A DNA stretch of 19,264 nt, from assembly GCA_913046815.1 (NCBI GenBank), contig CAJWTE010000008.1, forward strand, positions 1 to 19,264. Direction: 5' to 3'. Positions within the stretch are counted from its first letter, which is position 1, and every line of letters starts with the position of its first letter. A program made the translations under genes and the position numbers. Source of the DNA: an uncultured bacterium. Its GTDB lineage: Bacteria > Patescibacteriota > Minisyncoccia > Phycocordibacterales > UBA918. The notes below the pieces were generated by a model that was not told the origin of the DNA, made no database searches, and worked only from the letters and a program-made list of their open reading frames with translations. Below are positions 1 to 8,881 of the stretch, piece by piece.

Positions 1-1114
1 CTGGCAATGTACCAGTCTCCAAAAAAGTCAGCATGGCACCACCGGCAGTGGACATAAAATTAATATGATTAATATCTATGTTGTGCTTTAAGGCAGCGAC
101 CGTATCTCCACCCCCAACCAAACTATACGCCTTAGACTTTGCAACCGCATCTCCGACATCGATTGTAGGATCACCGAAACCGTCTTCATAATCACCAAGA
201 GGACCGTTCCACAAAACGCTCTTGGCGCGATTGATATAATTCTTTAGTAATTTAACTGTATCTGGTCCAGCGTCTAAAATTTTATCAGTTAAAATCACTT
301 GGTCCGGTCTCTTCACCAAAACCCCCTGCAATCCTTCTACCACAACATCAACAGGTAGAAGGAGTTGTTGATTCTTTAAGATACTACTATTTCTTAAATC
401 CACATCTGAAACTAAAGACTGTCCTACTTCGAATCCTTGGGCCTTGAATATATCATTTGCTAACGCACCCCCGACAAATACATTGTCATACCGTGCCAAA
501 TACTGCTCGACTAAAGGTAGTTTGGTCTCAAATTTGGCTCCTCCCAATATAAACAAAGAGGGCGAAAGGGGTGTCATGGCTTTTTTTAACTCTTCATACT
601 CACGTATGAAATTTAGACCAAAATATGTTGGAAGTAATTTTGGAATTCCTACTAATGATGCGTGCGTGCGATGCGATGCAGCAAAAGCATCATTTACAAA
701 GATGTCTCCCAACTGAGCAAGTGCCTGGGCTAAACTTGCGTCATTCAATTCCTCACCTTTATGCTGGCGAATATTCTCCATCATTACTATGTCACCAGAT
801 TTCATTGCTTTGTGAATAGATTTAAATGCAGAAGAATCGAACGCACCGCCCCATTGCATATCAACCTGCTCTTTCATTACTTTATATACTGGTTTCAGTG
901 AATCTAACTCCTTTCGACCTATGTGAGACAATATAAGAACTTTAGCGCCGTTTTTTTTCAGATACTTGATTGTGTCCAAAGAACGTATGATTCGAAATTC
1001 GTCTAATACTTCGCCACTATACACAGGCACATTTAAAGAAGCCCTCAGAATGACAAATTTATCATTCAGATTTTTAGCTAACTTTATACTAGGTAGACTT
1101 ATATTTTTTGACAT
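1..1114 (-). CDS. pgk: Phosphoglycerate kinase, 3' end cut by window edge
   Basis: Cytosolic glycolytic enzyme that moves the acyl phosphate of 1,3-bisphosphoglycerate to ADP, giving ATP and 3-phosphoglycerate. About 371 codons are present, so only some 20-30 of the usual 390-400 residues are missing. Motifs seen in the translation are an N-terminal LRASLNVP (family consensus RVDFNVP), ILSHIGR, GGAKFETKLPL, NGPLG, a GGGDT nucleotide loop and STAGGAMLTFLE near the C-terminus. The ATG at 1114 lies inside the last codons of tpiA, a 26-base overlap that implies translational coupling; a weak GGA precedes it. The start is chosen because it is the first in-frame ATG and gives a normal N-terminus. 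Odd point: the substrate-binding RVDFNVP reads RASLNVP, so the usual Asp is Ser. The family is secure; activity is inferred. Confidence 0.95.
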   Translation of the reverse strand, partial: MSKNISLPSIKLAKNLNDKFVILRASLNVPVYSGEVLDEFRIIRSLDTIKYLKKNGAKVLILSHIGRKELDSLKPVYKVMKEQVDMQWGGAFDSSAFKSIHKAMKSGDIVMMENIRQHKGEELNDASLAQALAQLGDIFVNDAFAASHRTHASLVGIPKLLPTYFGLNFIREYEELKKAMTPLSPSLFILGGAKFETKLPLVEQYLARYDNVFVGGALANDIFKAQGFEVGQSLVSDVDLRNSSILKNQQLLLPVDVVVEGLQGVLVKRPDQVILTDKILDAGPDTVKLLKNYINRAKSVLWNGPLGDYEDGFGDPTIDVGDAVAKSKAYSLVGGGDTVAALKHNIDINHINFMSTAGGAMLTFLETGTLP

Positions 1115-1886
1115 GTTCCACGACAGTATTCAATATAGATACAAACTCAGTCGGACGAAGACTAGCACCTCCTACTAAAAATCCATCCACCTCACCTGTC
1201 TGTAACAAGTTTTCCGTGTTTGATTTTTTGACTGATCCACCATATAAGATACGAATGCGTTTTGCACTACTCCTGTCAAATCTGTCAGTTAACAACTTTT
1301 CAATAAATAATCGCATCTCACGGACATCCTCTGGGGTAGCAGTCTTTCCAGTTCCAATTGCCCAGATAGGTTCATATGCCAGCACTACATATTGTAGTTG
1401 TGTTTTTTTAACGTCGCGCAGAGCAGCCCTGATTTGTGCTTCCACGACACCAAAGTAATTACCCTGATTGTCTCTGACTTGTTCACCAACACAAACAACC
1501 GCCGTTGTTTTATTTTTCAGCACAATTTGAACATCTTTGTATATATCATCGTCTGTTTCACCTCGGGCTCTACGTTCAGAATGTCCGACTATCACATAAT
1601 TAACACCCACACTTCTAAGCATTGATAAGGATACTTCACCAGTATAAGCACCAGTTGACTCAAAAAAGACGTCCTGAGCAGCCAACCCTATCCTCTGGCT
1701 TGGACTAAGTCTCTCTATCTCAGAGATAAAAGGGAAAGGTGGTGCCACTACTGCCTGGATACTGTTTTTTCTATGCCCGTATAAATCTCGTATGTCCAAA
1801 AAAAGCTTACGCGCCTTTCCTATCGACGCCGGATTCATCTTCCAATTGCCTATAACGAGTGGTTTTGGTTTCTTCATTACCCACAT
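1089..1886 (-). CDS. tpiA: Triosephosphate isomerase
   Basis: Interconverts dihydroxyacetone phosphate and glyceraldehyde 3-phosphate in glycolysis; cytosolic TIM barrel, normally a dimer. The 265 residues match the family length. Catalytic residues are visible: Lys16 in GNWKMNP, His102 in IVGHSERR and Glu172 in AYEPIWAIGTGK, with the phosphate-binding YGGSV (215-219) and the LVGGASL loop near 237-243. The ATG at 1886 gives MWVMKKPK; the ATG three codons later (1877) gives MKKPKPLVIGNWK, closer to usual N-termini, and neither has a convincing ribosome binding site. It lies 24 bases after the PilX-like gene and overlaps pgk by 26 bases, so it is part of the same leftward gene train. The tpiA-pgk pairing is common; the attachment to pilus genes is less so. 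Confidence 0.97.
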   Translation of the reverse strand: MWVMKKPKPLVIGNWKMNPASIGKARKLFLDIRDLYGHRKNSIQAVVAPPFPFISEIERLSPSQRIGLAAQDVFFESTGAYTGEVSLSMLRSVGVNYVIVGHSERRARGETDDDIYKDVQIVLKNKTTAVVCVGEQVRDNQGNYFGVVEAQIRAALRDVKKTQLQYVVLAYEPIWAIGTGKTATPEDVREMRLFIEKLLTDRFDRSSAKRIRILYGGSVKKSNTENLLQTGEVDGFLVGGASLRPTEFVSILNTVVEHVKKYKST

Positions 1887-1910
1887 TCTACCATGAGGGA
1901 AGAACAGGTT

Positions 1911-3314
1911 TTATTCAACTTCTCTCCACTCCACGAAATGATAGTCGTCTGATGTATAAGGAGTAAGAGGTGGTGGGTCTAATACCAAATTTCTATCATA
2001 GCTATTGTACCGATTTTCAAATCCCGAACAATAAATACCACCACAAGTCCACTTAGTACCTACTCGGCCGTTAGAAACTATCGAACCATTGATAGTAAGG
2101 GAATTCCTCTTAACGTACTGATCCCAAGAGCTTGGCAAGTCATACTCACTGTAGTAGTTGCGACCAAAATGACCCTCTTGCGCTATAAAAATACCTTCCA
2201 CAGTCATATCATCTGGTACATCAAAACCAATCAATACGTCATACTCAGCAATTGCCAAAAGCCCGGAGTCGCTATCTGTGTTGGTTAGGTTATCATTGAT
2301 AATAATCGACGGATCGTTACTACTACTCACATCAGCAGCAGCTAGTGTCACTTTTCCATTTACTTCGCCCTCAAGCCATACTGTATCTTCGACATATATC
2401 ACTGGGCATGACTCAGGGATATCATAATTACCCATAAATTTTGCATTTTTGACTTTGTTTAAATAATATCCCCAGGCATGACCATTAGGTTCTTTCTCTT
2501 TACTTCTTACCTTGTATAAGTCATAGGTACCGTCGTTTTGAAAAACAATTTTATAACCCTGTTTTCCGGAAGAACCAATGTAAGTACCGCCAGCATTTCT
2601 TGCTTTGTCTTCTATGTTGGACAAATCCACTGTGAGACCAGTGAAGTTGATTGGTGCCACCGGAAACTCCCATAAATTGTTGTTAGGACCGTCTCCAAAC
2701 ACTCCGTCCACTGTCTGTGGCCACCAGCCGCATCCAAAAGAACTTGTGCAGGTCCAGCTTTCTTGACCGCTAGATACAGTTGAATTGTTGGTGCCATCCA
2801 TTCGAATTCCACCATTTGAATGATACGGGCCAATAATAACTCGATCCTCCCCTGCCCAAACATTCGAGTTAATGATGTATGCATATTCCGCCACTGTTGG
2901 TCTGGAATAACGACCAAATACAGTTCGAGTGAGATTGGGTTTATCATACGTGTACCCGGTTGAATTGATTTCGATACTTTGTACCTCTCCACAATAAGTA
3001 CTGCCGGCTATATCAAGCGAAAATGCACCAATATCACTACTTTCAGGGTCGGCATACGGCAAAATATATGGGCCGGAGGTGGTTGTCCCATGAGTCACGT
3101 CTCCGGGATTATGAGCCAAATACCATTTATAATAGTTCAGGCCCGCCTCAGCAATAGTAAGGGCTTTTTCTTTCTGTGATACATGCTCTTGTACCTGGGA
3201 TTGTGTGACTACAAAGCCCAAAAAACTGAATATTAATACCGTAAAAATTGAACCGTATACCATTACCAAAACCAGCAACGCTCCTTTATTAGTTTTAATT
3301 TCGGATTGGTTCAT
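1911..3314 (-). CDS. PilX-like pilus-associated protein with large extracellular domain
   Basis: 467 residues. The N-terminus resembles PilX/pilus accessory proteins: a short basic leader ending KG at residues 10-11, a hydrophobic helix at about 12-38, then an amphipathic stretch with EKALTIAEAGLNYYKWYLAHNP. The Glu normally found five residues after the cleavage site of true pilins is absent. The rest is rich in Asn, Gly, Ser, Thr and aromatic residues, as in secreted beta-rich domains, with paired cysteines (TCTSSFGCGWW around 188-198, and CGGIYC near 432-437). It begins 3 bases after the 204-residue prepilin gene, so it is very likely made with the pilus machinery and presented at or beyond the membrane. 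Role as minor pilin, tip protein or assembly factor is inferred. No enzymatic motif was recognised. Confidence 0.7.
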   Translation of the reverse strand: MNQSEIKTNKGALLVLVMVYGSIFTVLIFSFLGFVVTQSQVQEHVSQKEKALTIAEAGLNYYKWYLAHNPGDVTHGTTTSGPYILPYADPESSDIGAFSLDIAGSTYCGEVQSIEINSTGYTYDKPNLTRTVFGRYSRPTVAEYAYIINSNVWAGEDRVIIGPYHSNGGIRMDGTNNSTVSSGQESWTCTSSFGCGWWPQTVDGVFGDGPNNNLWEFPVAPINFTGLTVDLSNIEDKARNAGGTYIGSSGKQGYKIVFQNDGTYDLYKVRSKEKEPNGHAWGYYLNKVKNAKFMGNYDIPESCPVIYVEDTVWLEGEVNGKVTLAAADVSSSNDPSIIINDNLTNTDSDSGLLAIAEYDVLIGFDVPDDMTVEGIFIAQEGHFGRNYYSEYDLPSSWDQYVKRNSLTINGSIVSNGRVGTKWTCGGIYCSGFENRYNSYDRNLVLDPPPLTPYTSDDYHFVEWREVE

Positions 3315-3317
3315 AAA

Positions 3318-3932
3318 TTAGTCTTGAATATTACGTAATGCTGCGCTGGACCTAAGCATATACTGACCAGGATCTCTAATTGGATCAATGTTTACTATTA
3401 CTTGAACCACAATATATCTCACATTCGACAAATTATCTGCTGATGTTACCGGATTACCAACAGTGTCATAGTACTGAAAAGTAGACTCATTCTGATCCAG
3501 ATTTTGCACATATTCTGAGACAATGAGTGTAGAGTCGGGACTATCCAAATTGTAGGTAGCTGGTGAGCCGGAAGCTTCATATACATATTTATACAGAGTG
3601 GTGTCTGCTACTAATTCATATTTTACAAATTCAACACTATCGTCACGGTCAATATCGCTGTAAAACCCGATCTCATGCTCATCCATAACACTAAGAGGAA
3701 AAGCTCCATTGTCAGAATGAGTCATTTCTCGTATGTCGCGCACCAGACTAGTGACGCCCTTTCTTGCATTTTGCACCTGATAAGCCTGAGAAATAGTGTA
3801 AGCATTTTGTTTATACATGTATTGGACACCACCCATAACCACTCCCATCATCAGAGCAAACAAAGCAGAGACGACCACGACTTCCATCAGCGACAGACCT
3901 GCACTTTTTGTTTTTCTCTGTACGCAAGACAT
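3318..3932 (-). CDS. Prepilin-type protein (PilW/GspJ-like minor pilin)
   Basis: 204 residues with a classic type IV prepilin N-terminus: basic leader, cleavage Gly12 followed by LSLMEVVVVSALFALMMGVV. Glu17 is at position +5 of the mature protein, the residue needed for methylation and packing. The hydrophobic helix covers about 13-38. The remainder is a small soluble domain with many acidic residues and a C-terminal IRDPGQYMLRSSAALRN, as in PilW/GspJ-type minor pseudopilins. It would be processed by a prepilin peptidase (not in this window) and enter the pilus, possibly at the tip. It sits 2 bases after the large prepilin gene and 3 bases before the PilX-like gene, the usual grouping of minor pilins. 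The exact subclass is uncertain. Confidence 0.8.
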   Translation of the reverse strand: MSCVQRKTKSAGLSLMEVVVVSALFALMMGVVMGGVQYMYKQNAYTISQAYQVQNARKGVTSLVRDIREMTHSDNGAFPLSVMDEHEIGFYSDIDRDDSVEFVKYELVADTTLYKYVYEASGSPATYNLDSPDSTLIVSEYVQNLDQNESTFQYYDTVGNPVTSADNLSNVRYIVVQVIVNIDPIRDPGQYMLRSSAALRNIQD

Positions 3933-3934
3933 AA

Positions 3935-5701
3935 CTAACCACTTATTAATATTACTGTCTCATGACTACCTAATCCTACCGACACATCTGATAATACTTC
4001 CTCGATATAGCCCGGAGCAGAAATCGTTAGGGAATAGTCGTTCGCAATTGTTAAGCCGCCGTCTCTGAATAAAGTCTGACCGCACAGAGAAGTCATTTGT
4101 GACTCATTATAACTACCACCCTCTAGTTGAATCGTAGCCCCTGGTATTTCAGCACCATCTATATTGGTGACCAAAACATGTAATGACGGTAATACGTTAT
4201 CAATTAGTGTGGCCTTTAGGGTTAGATTGACTCCTGGATCTAAAATAAAAGGACTATAAGGACACATCTCCAAAATAGTGTAGTCATCATCGGTAATATT
4301 AAGCGTGTATGTATCCCATTCCATATCCGATAATTGATACCCTCCTGATACATCTGTATTGGCACTTTGTTCGTACTTCAATATATCCTCTCCACCAGCA
4401 TCTTTTCCGATAATTTTGCTGCCGACTAAATCAAAACTCACATTAGGTTCAGTTGGTTCATTCACTGTATAAGTGATACCCCAGTTATACAACCTAGACG
4501 TCTCATATATATCAGCAGTGGCCAAATCAGCCTTCAAGGCTAGACCAGTATAAGTCGCGGTGTCTAAGGTTGAAATATTGATAGGAGATAAATTAAAACC
4601 AGCGCTGTTCCCTGGTAGATCTGCGTCAGGGACAATCGCCAAACCTGACCCAGTATCGTGATAAACAGATATACTGAGCGTACTATCTACAGTTGTAGTA
4701 GCTACAAAACCAACAGACTCCCAACTTTCGAACGATGTCGGTGCAGCAGTAGTACTAAAAAAAGACCCTGCTGTAATATAACCTTCTTCTCCCGGACTCA
4801 ATCTAGCCTCGCCTCCGCCAACGCTTACATTACTAACTGTATGCACAAGAGAGCCGTCATCAAAATTGTCCTCAAAAGCCTGGGTAGTAGGTTCACCAAC
4901 AGTTAGAATCGACAAATTACTGAGTAGGTCGATTTGGAAGTTCATGGTCGAAATGGAACTTTCCACCACAGCGATTGGTGGTGTATTTGGATTAGGGTTA
5001 CTGGTGGTAGCCATGATGGTTCCATCACTTGAATAACCATCCTTACTGACAAAAATTTGATAGTCCGCTCCGGCAGGCGCACCGGACAAATAAGCAATCC
5101 CTTCTAAATTAGAATACTTGGTAGTATCTATCGTCGGATCAGAGGTATCATTTACAAACTGCACCCTGGCTCCACTTACAGGATCAACACCAGCATCAAA
5201 CACATTCACTTTGATAGTTCCTCCACCTTCCGTAGTTTCAATACCGACCGGAATAATGTTTGAAATCAATTCAACACTGCTAGTGGCACCTCGATTGTTC
5301 CAACTATACTCCACTTTCACTCTCTTGTAGTCAGCCAAAATGCCGTTTTCATCTTCACTCCCATAACCGTCTGATGGGTCATCTACATACTCCACTAACA
5401 ACCTTTCTTGATATGTAATTCCGTTCAAGATAGTAGAGGTAGCTTGGGGCAAGCTCCCGGCCGGGACTCCCTCTTCGGTACCTACAGAATCGTAATCTAG
5501 TGAATGAATAAACTCCATCCTTTCAGATACCAAGGCATTGCCCCCTGCTTTAGCTTTTGAATGACCAATCAGTTTGGTAGTAAACTGTATAGCAGAAAAT
5601 AAACCCCCAAAGATTACCCCCACCACTGCAATAGTGACTAGCGCCTCAACAAAAGAGAAGCCCCGTTGTCTTCCAGACGTTCCTCTGAAATATTCATACA
5701 T
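3935..5701 (-). CDS. Large prepilin-like surface protein with carboxypeptidase-regulatory-like repeats
   Basis: 588 residues, several times longer than a normal minor pilin. The N-terminus has a prepilin site: RQRG at 11-14, then FSFVEALVTIAVVGVIFGGL with Glu19 at +5, followed by a helix to about residue 40. The extracellular part seems modular. One segment (VNVFDAGVDPVSGARVQF, later YQIFVSKDGYSSDGT) and a C-terminal segment (LHVLVTNIDGAEIPGATIQL, later YSLTISAPGYIEEV) both match the pattern of carboxypeptidase regulatory-like or PEGA-type beta-sandwich domains. A middle region (about 280-410) could be a further beta-sandwich. It follows pilC by 3 bases. The likely role is a pilus-anchored adhesin-like or tip subunit; the substrate is unknown. 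Prepilin call strong, domain assignment moderate. Confidence 0.75.
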   Translation of the reverse strand: MYEYFRGTSGRQRGFSFVEALVTIAVVGVIFGGLFSAIQFTTKLIGHSKAKAGGNALVSERMEFIHSLDYDSVGTEEGVPAGSLPQATSTILNGITYQERLLVEYVDDPSDGYGSEDENGILADYKRVKVEYSWNNRGATSSVELISNIIPVGIETTEGGGTIKVNVFDAGVDPVSGARVQFVNDTSDPTIDTTKYSNLEGIAYLSGAPAGADYQIFVSKDGYSSDGTIMATTSNPNPNTPPIAVVESSISTMNFQIDLLSNLSILTVGEPTTQAFEDNFDDGSLVHTVSNVSVGGGEARLSPGEEGYITAGSFFSTTAAPTSFESWESVGFVATTTVDSTLSISVYHDTGSGLAIVPDADLPGNSAGFNLSPINISTLDTATYTGLALKADLATADIYETSRLYNWGITYTVNEPTEPNVSFDLVGSKIIGKDAGGEDILKYEQSANTDVSGGYQLSDMEWDTYTLNITDDDYTILEMCPYSPFILDPGVNLTLKATLIDNVLPSLHVLVTNIDGAEIPGATIQLEGGSYNESQMTSLCGQTLFRDGGLTIANDYSLTISAPGYIEEVLSDVSVGLGSHETVILISG

Positions 5702-5704
5702 AAT

Positions 5705-6934
5705 TTAACCGATACTATCGCTAATTGAATAAATTGGAGCAATCATAGCTAAGGCAAAAAACCCGACCGTACCACCAATCACAACCATCAAGAGTGGTTC
5801 TATGATGGTAGAAAGGTCTTTGGTCTTCCGCTCTACTTCATTCTCGTAGAAAATAGCCAATTCTTCAAGCATTTGTGAAATTCTACCCGTCTCTTCTCCT
5901 ACTAATATCATTTCCCCAACCAAAATCGGATAAAGTTTTTTATGTTCAACGAATGTTTCAGATAAAGCCGTGCCCTTTTCTACTCGTGTAGCTGCTTCCT
6001 TTATGATGGGCTTGTAGTGTACATTTTGTAGGACTTCTTCAGTAATATTCAGGGCCTGTATCACATCTACACCTGAACCGAGAAGGGATGAGAGAGTTCT
6101 GGCGGTTCTGGCTGCGTTCGTCTCCTTCGTCATAGTACCGATAACTGGTGCGTGTATGATGCACCAATGAAAAATATAGCGTCCGGCTTTTGTGCGTAAT
6201 GCATACACAAAACCAACAACTACACCTAACATAGCAGCTAAAGTAAGTATTGTATTTGCAACCATAAAATCACTCACTGCTATCAAAATTGTAGTGGTGG
6301 TAGGCAAATCTACCTCTAGACTCTTAAAGGTGTCAGTAATAGAAGGCATCACAAACATCATCATCAAAATACCGATTATGACCATAATGGTCATAACAAT
6401 TGCCGGATAAATCATAGCGCCTTTGATACGCTTTTTTAAGTTAGAACTTTTCTCCATCTGTGTACCCAATATCTGCAAAGCTCCCGAGAGACTACCTCCT
6501 TCTTCTCCGGCTTTAATCATGGAAACATAAAGATTGTTAAAGACTTTAGGATAAGCACGTAACGCTTCATGAAACTGATCACCTCTTTGTATCCTGTCAG
6601 CCACATCTTTGATGATTCTTTTTAGTCGAGGATTGGAACTTTGTCGTTCGATAACCGACAGTGCTCGCGACAATGGCAATCCAGCATCAATCATAGAACC
6701 TAGGTTGCGTGTTAGCATGACCAGCTCGTCACCCTTGACCCGACTGATGAAGTAATTGATATTGTCTACATTTAATATTTTTTTGAAACTAAAATTCTTA
6801 GCACTGACAACGGAGTCAACGACATGACCATTGTCACGCGCCAAATCATACACACCAAAGCGATCAGTTGCTTCTACTGTGCGGGTTACTTGATGCCCAC
6901 TTTCATCTTTACCTATGTAAGTAAATTTATTCAT
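5705..6934 (-). CDS. pilC: Type IV pilus inner-membrane platform protein PilC/GspF
   Basis: 409 residues, the usual family length. It has two T2SSF (GspF) domains: the first at about 70-195 (VKGDELVMLTRNLGSMIDAGLPLSRAL) and the second at about 270-400 (TNAARTARTLSSLLGSGVDVIQAL, then LVGEMILVGEETGRISQML). Three membrane helices are visible near 172-195 (AMIYPAIVMTIMVIIGILMM), 222-245 and 380-403. In the family this protein transmits ATPase motion to pilin insertion and extraction. The start overlaps the end of pilB by 8 bases, so the two are translationally coupled. The product certainly belongs to the pilus/type II secretion family; the prepilin genes downstream favour a pilus role. Confidence 0.95.
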   Translation of the reverse strand: MNKFTYIGKDESGHQVTRTVEATDRFGVYDLARDNGHVVDSVVSAKNFSFKKILNVDNINYFISRVKGDELVMLTRNLGSMIDAGLPLSRALSVIERQSSNPRLKRIIKDVADRIQRGDQFHEALRAYPKVFNNLYVSMIKAGEEGGSLSGALQILGTQMEKSSNLKKRIKGAMIYPAIVMTIMVIIGILMMMFVMPSITDTFKSLEVDLPTTTTILIAVSDFMVANTILTLAAMLGVVVGFVYALRTKAGRYIFHWCIIHAPVIGTMTKETNAARTARTLSSLLGSGVDVIQALNITEEVLQNVHYKPIIKEAATRVEKGTALSETFVEHKKLYPILVGEMILVGEETGRISQMLEELAIFYENEVERKTKDLSTIIEPLLMVVIGGTVGFFALAMIAPIYSISDSIG

Positions 6935-8675
6935 TGATGACTCGCAATACTTCTTCCAATGAGGTAACTCCTTGGGCGGCCTTGAAAATTCCGTCTTCTA
7001 ACATCGTGAGCATGCCTTCTTTCCGAGACTGTTCTTCAATATCATCAGCTGTACCGTTGTTCATGACAATATCGCGAATGGCCGGTGTAACTTTCAACAC
7101 TTCTTGAATACCCATTCTACCCTTGTATGCTTCATCTTCTTTACCTTCTTCCGGTCTGAAAAAATTGACTGAATTCCAACTAGCATTGCTTTTAATTATC
7201 TTCTCCGACTTCAAGGCTTTTAATACAGCATCTAAATCAGCATTCTTAGATAACTCTGCGCGTTGACTAGCGGTGAGAGTATATTCCTCTGAATGTTTAT
7301 GAATTCTGCGAACCAATCTTTGTCCCACCGCAACTCGTAAGGTGGAAGTTAGAAGAAATGTTTCTACTCCCATATCAACCAAACGCGCCACAGTAGCGGC
7401 GGCAGAATTGGTGTGGACGGTAGCTAGTACCAAGTGTCCTGTCAAAGCTGCGTTTATAGCCAGAGAAGCAGTCTCTTCGTCACGAATCTCACCGACCATG
7501 ATAATGTCAGGATCTTGTCTCATCAAAGATCTTAGTCCGTTAGAAAACGTAAAACCGATATCAGGCTTCACTTGAGTCTGGTTGATACGAGGCATTTGAT
7601 ATTCAATCGGGTCTTCAATTGTAGAAATATTTACCTCTGGCGTATTGAGAATATCAAGCACAGTGTAAAGTGTAGTGGTTTTACCAGAACCAGTTGGTCC
7701 AGTAACCAATATTATGCCCGTTGTTTGCTTCATGGCTCCGTGTACTCGCTCTAAAATTTCGCCATGGAAACCAATACCTTCAAGATTAAATCCGGATCGA
7801 TTCTCTCGTAACAAACGCATCACCACCTTTTCACCATAATAAATTGGTAGAACAGAAACACGAAAAGACACTTTTTGTCCGTCCATCTCCATTTTAAATC
7901 TGCCGTCCTGCGGTAAGCGTTTTTGGTCGAGCTTCAGATTCGACAAAACCTTTAACCTGGCGACAATTGTACTGGCAGAATGTTTAGGGAGAGTCATGGC
8001 GTCGTGCAAAATACCGTCGATTCTATACCTGACCAATACAGATTCTTCCATTGGTTCTATATGAATATCAGAAGCACCTTGGATGATGGCGTGACGAAGT
8101 AAAGTATCAACAATACGTACCACCGGTAAGTCTTCAGCCAGTTTTTTAAGATCAGCCTCGCTCATTTCAGCTTCCTGATCGCTATTCACCACCTTTAGAG
8201 CGGAGGTTTCTTTCGCTATTATATCTCCAAATTCATCTTTGAGAGTTTTTTGATACTGACGCAACGCATCACGCATTGATTCACTGTCTGTCAGTCTAGC
8301 CTGTATCTTTAATCCGGTTTTCTTCTTAATAAAATCAATTGCCGGCAAGTCAGCAGTATCTAACATCGCTACTTCGACAGTACCTTCCTCTTTTTGGTAA
8401 GCAATAATGTTGTGGTTGCGCGCTACTGGTTCTGGAATGAGAGATAATATTTCAAAATCGATTTTTACTCCCTTTAGGGAAACAAAAGGTATACCTAAAA
8501 CGTATGACTCAATACGTCTTAGATCATCTTCGGTCATATAGCCACCCGCCAATAAAGCCTCGGCCAGCGTTCGACCTTCTTCTTTTGCTACTCTTTCGGC
8601 TGCACTAAGGTCTTTCTTTGAGACTAGACCGGAATCAGTAACAAAACGTTTTAATTGTGCATCTTGAATACGCAC
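6927..8675 (-). CDS. pilB: Type IV pilus assembly ATPase PilB/GspE
   Basis: Hexameric cytosolic ATPase that powers pilus extension. The GTG at 8675 is preferred as start because GGAG lies 5 bases upstream and the product begins (M)RIQDAQLKRF; an in-frame ATG at 8699 adds eight residues. Numbering from the ATG, an N-terminal MshEN-like domain (about 15-150) precedes the ATPase. Present are the Asp box (SDIHIEP, 210-216), Walker A (GPTGSGKT, 334-341), Walker B (DPDIIMVGEIRDEET, 396-410) and His box (TGHLVLATVHT, 420-430). Unlike typical PilB/GspE, the segment after VGQRLVRRI has no cysteines, so the tetracysteine zinc site is missing. It is first in the leftward gene train. It could in principle serve a type II secretion-like system, but the prepilins support a pilus. 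Confidence 0.95.
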   Translation of the reverse strand: MRIQDAQLKRFVTDSGLVSKKDLSAAERVAKEEGRTLAEALLAGGYMTEDDLRRIESYVLGIPFVSLKGVKIDFEILSLIPEPVARNHNIIAYQKEEGTVEVAMLDTADLPAIDFIKKKTGLKIQARLTDSESMRDALRQYQKTLKDEFGDIIAKETSALKVVNSDQEAEMSEADLKKLAEDLPVVRIVDTLLRHAIIQGASDIHIEPMEESVLVRYRIDGILHDAMTLPKHSASTIVARLKVLSNLKLDQKRLPQDGRFKMEMDGQKVSFRVSVLPIYYGEKVVMRLLRENRSGFNLEGIGFHGEILERVHGAMKQTTGIILVTGPTGSGKTTTLYTVLDILNTPEVNISTIEDPIEYQMPRINQTQVKPDIGFTFSNGLRSLMRQDPDIIMVGEIRDEETASLAINAALTGHLVLATVHTNSAAATVARLVDMGVETFLLTSTLRVAVGQRLVRRIHKHSEEYTLTASQRAELSKNADLDAVLKALKSEKIIKSNASWNSVNFFRPEEGKEDEAYKGRMGIQEVLKVTPAIRDIVMNNGTADDIEEQSRKEGMLTMLEDGIFKAAQGVTSLEEVLRVINE

Positions 8676-8720
8676 GAGAACTCCAAAATTAACGAACAAA
8701 CATTACGTTGTACATATGTA

Positions 8721-8748
8721 AGTATAGCACCCCAACCCCTACGACTAA
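8721..8748 (-). promoter_or_regulatory. Candidate promoter for the pilus-tpiA-pgk gene train
   Basis: On the minus strand a TATACT box (8726-8721) is preceded by TTAGTC (8748-8743) with a 16-base spacer, about 20 bases upstream of the first possible pilB start. This is the only good sigma-70-like match in the divergent gap between pilB and nusA on this strand. It is a consensus match only. Confidence 0.4.
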
Positions 8749-8816
8749 CTGCTGGCAATACACATCACGCTCAATCTGTACAAACTTAGATACCTGTGAT
8801 AACTTATTGTTATACG

Positions 8817-8842
8817 AAAGCGCGGGCGAAAGCCCGCGCTTT
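8817..8842. other. GNRA-capped hairpin in the pilB/nusA divergent region
   Basis: An 11-base perfect stem (AAAGCGCGGGC with GCCCGCGCTTT) closed by a GAAA tetraloop lies 39 bases upstream of the nusA start. No T-run follows on either strand beyond the TTT in the stem itself, so it is not a textbook terminator. It could be a nusA leader element that acts in autoregulation or mRNA stability, or a terminator for a transcript not seen here. The function is unknown. Confidence 0.5.
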
Positions 8843-8881
8843 CTAACAATTACAAAAAAGGGTATATCCTAAAATATAAAT

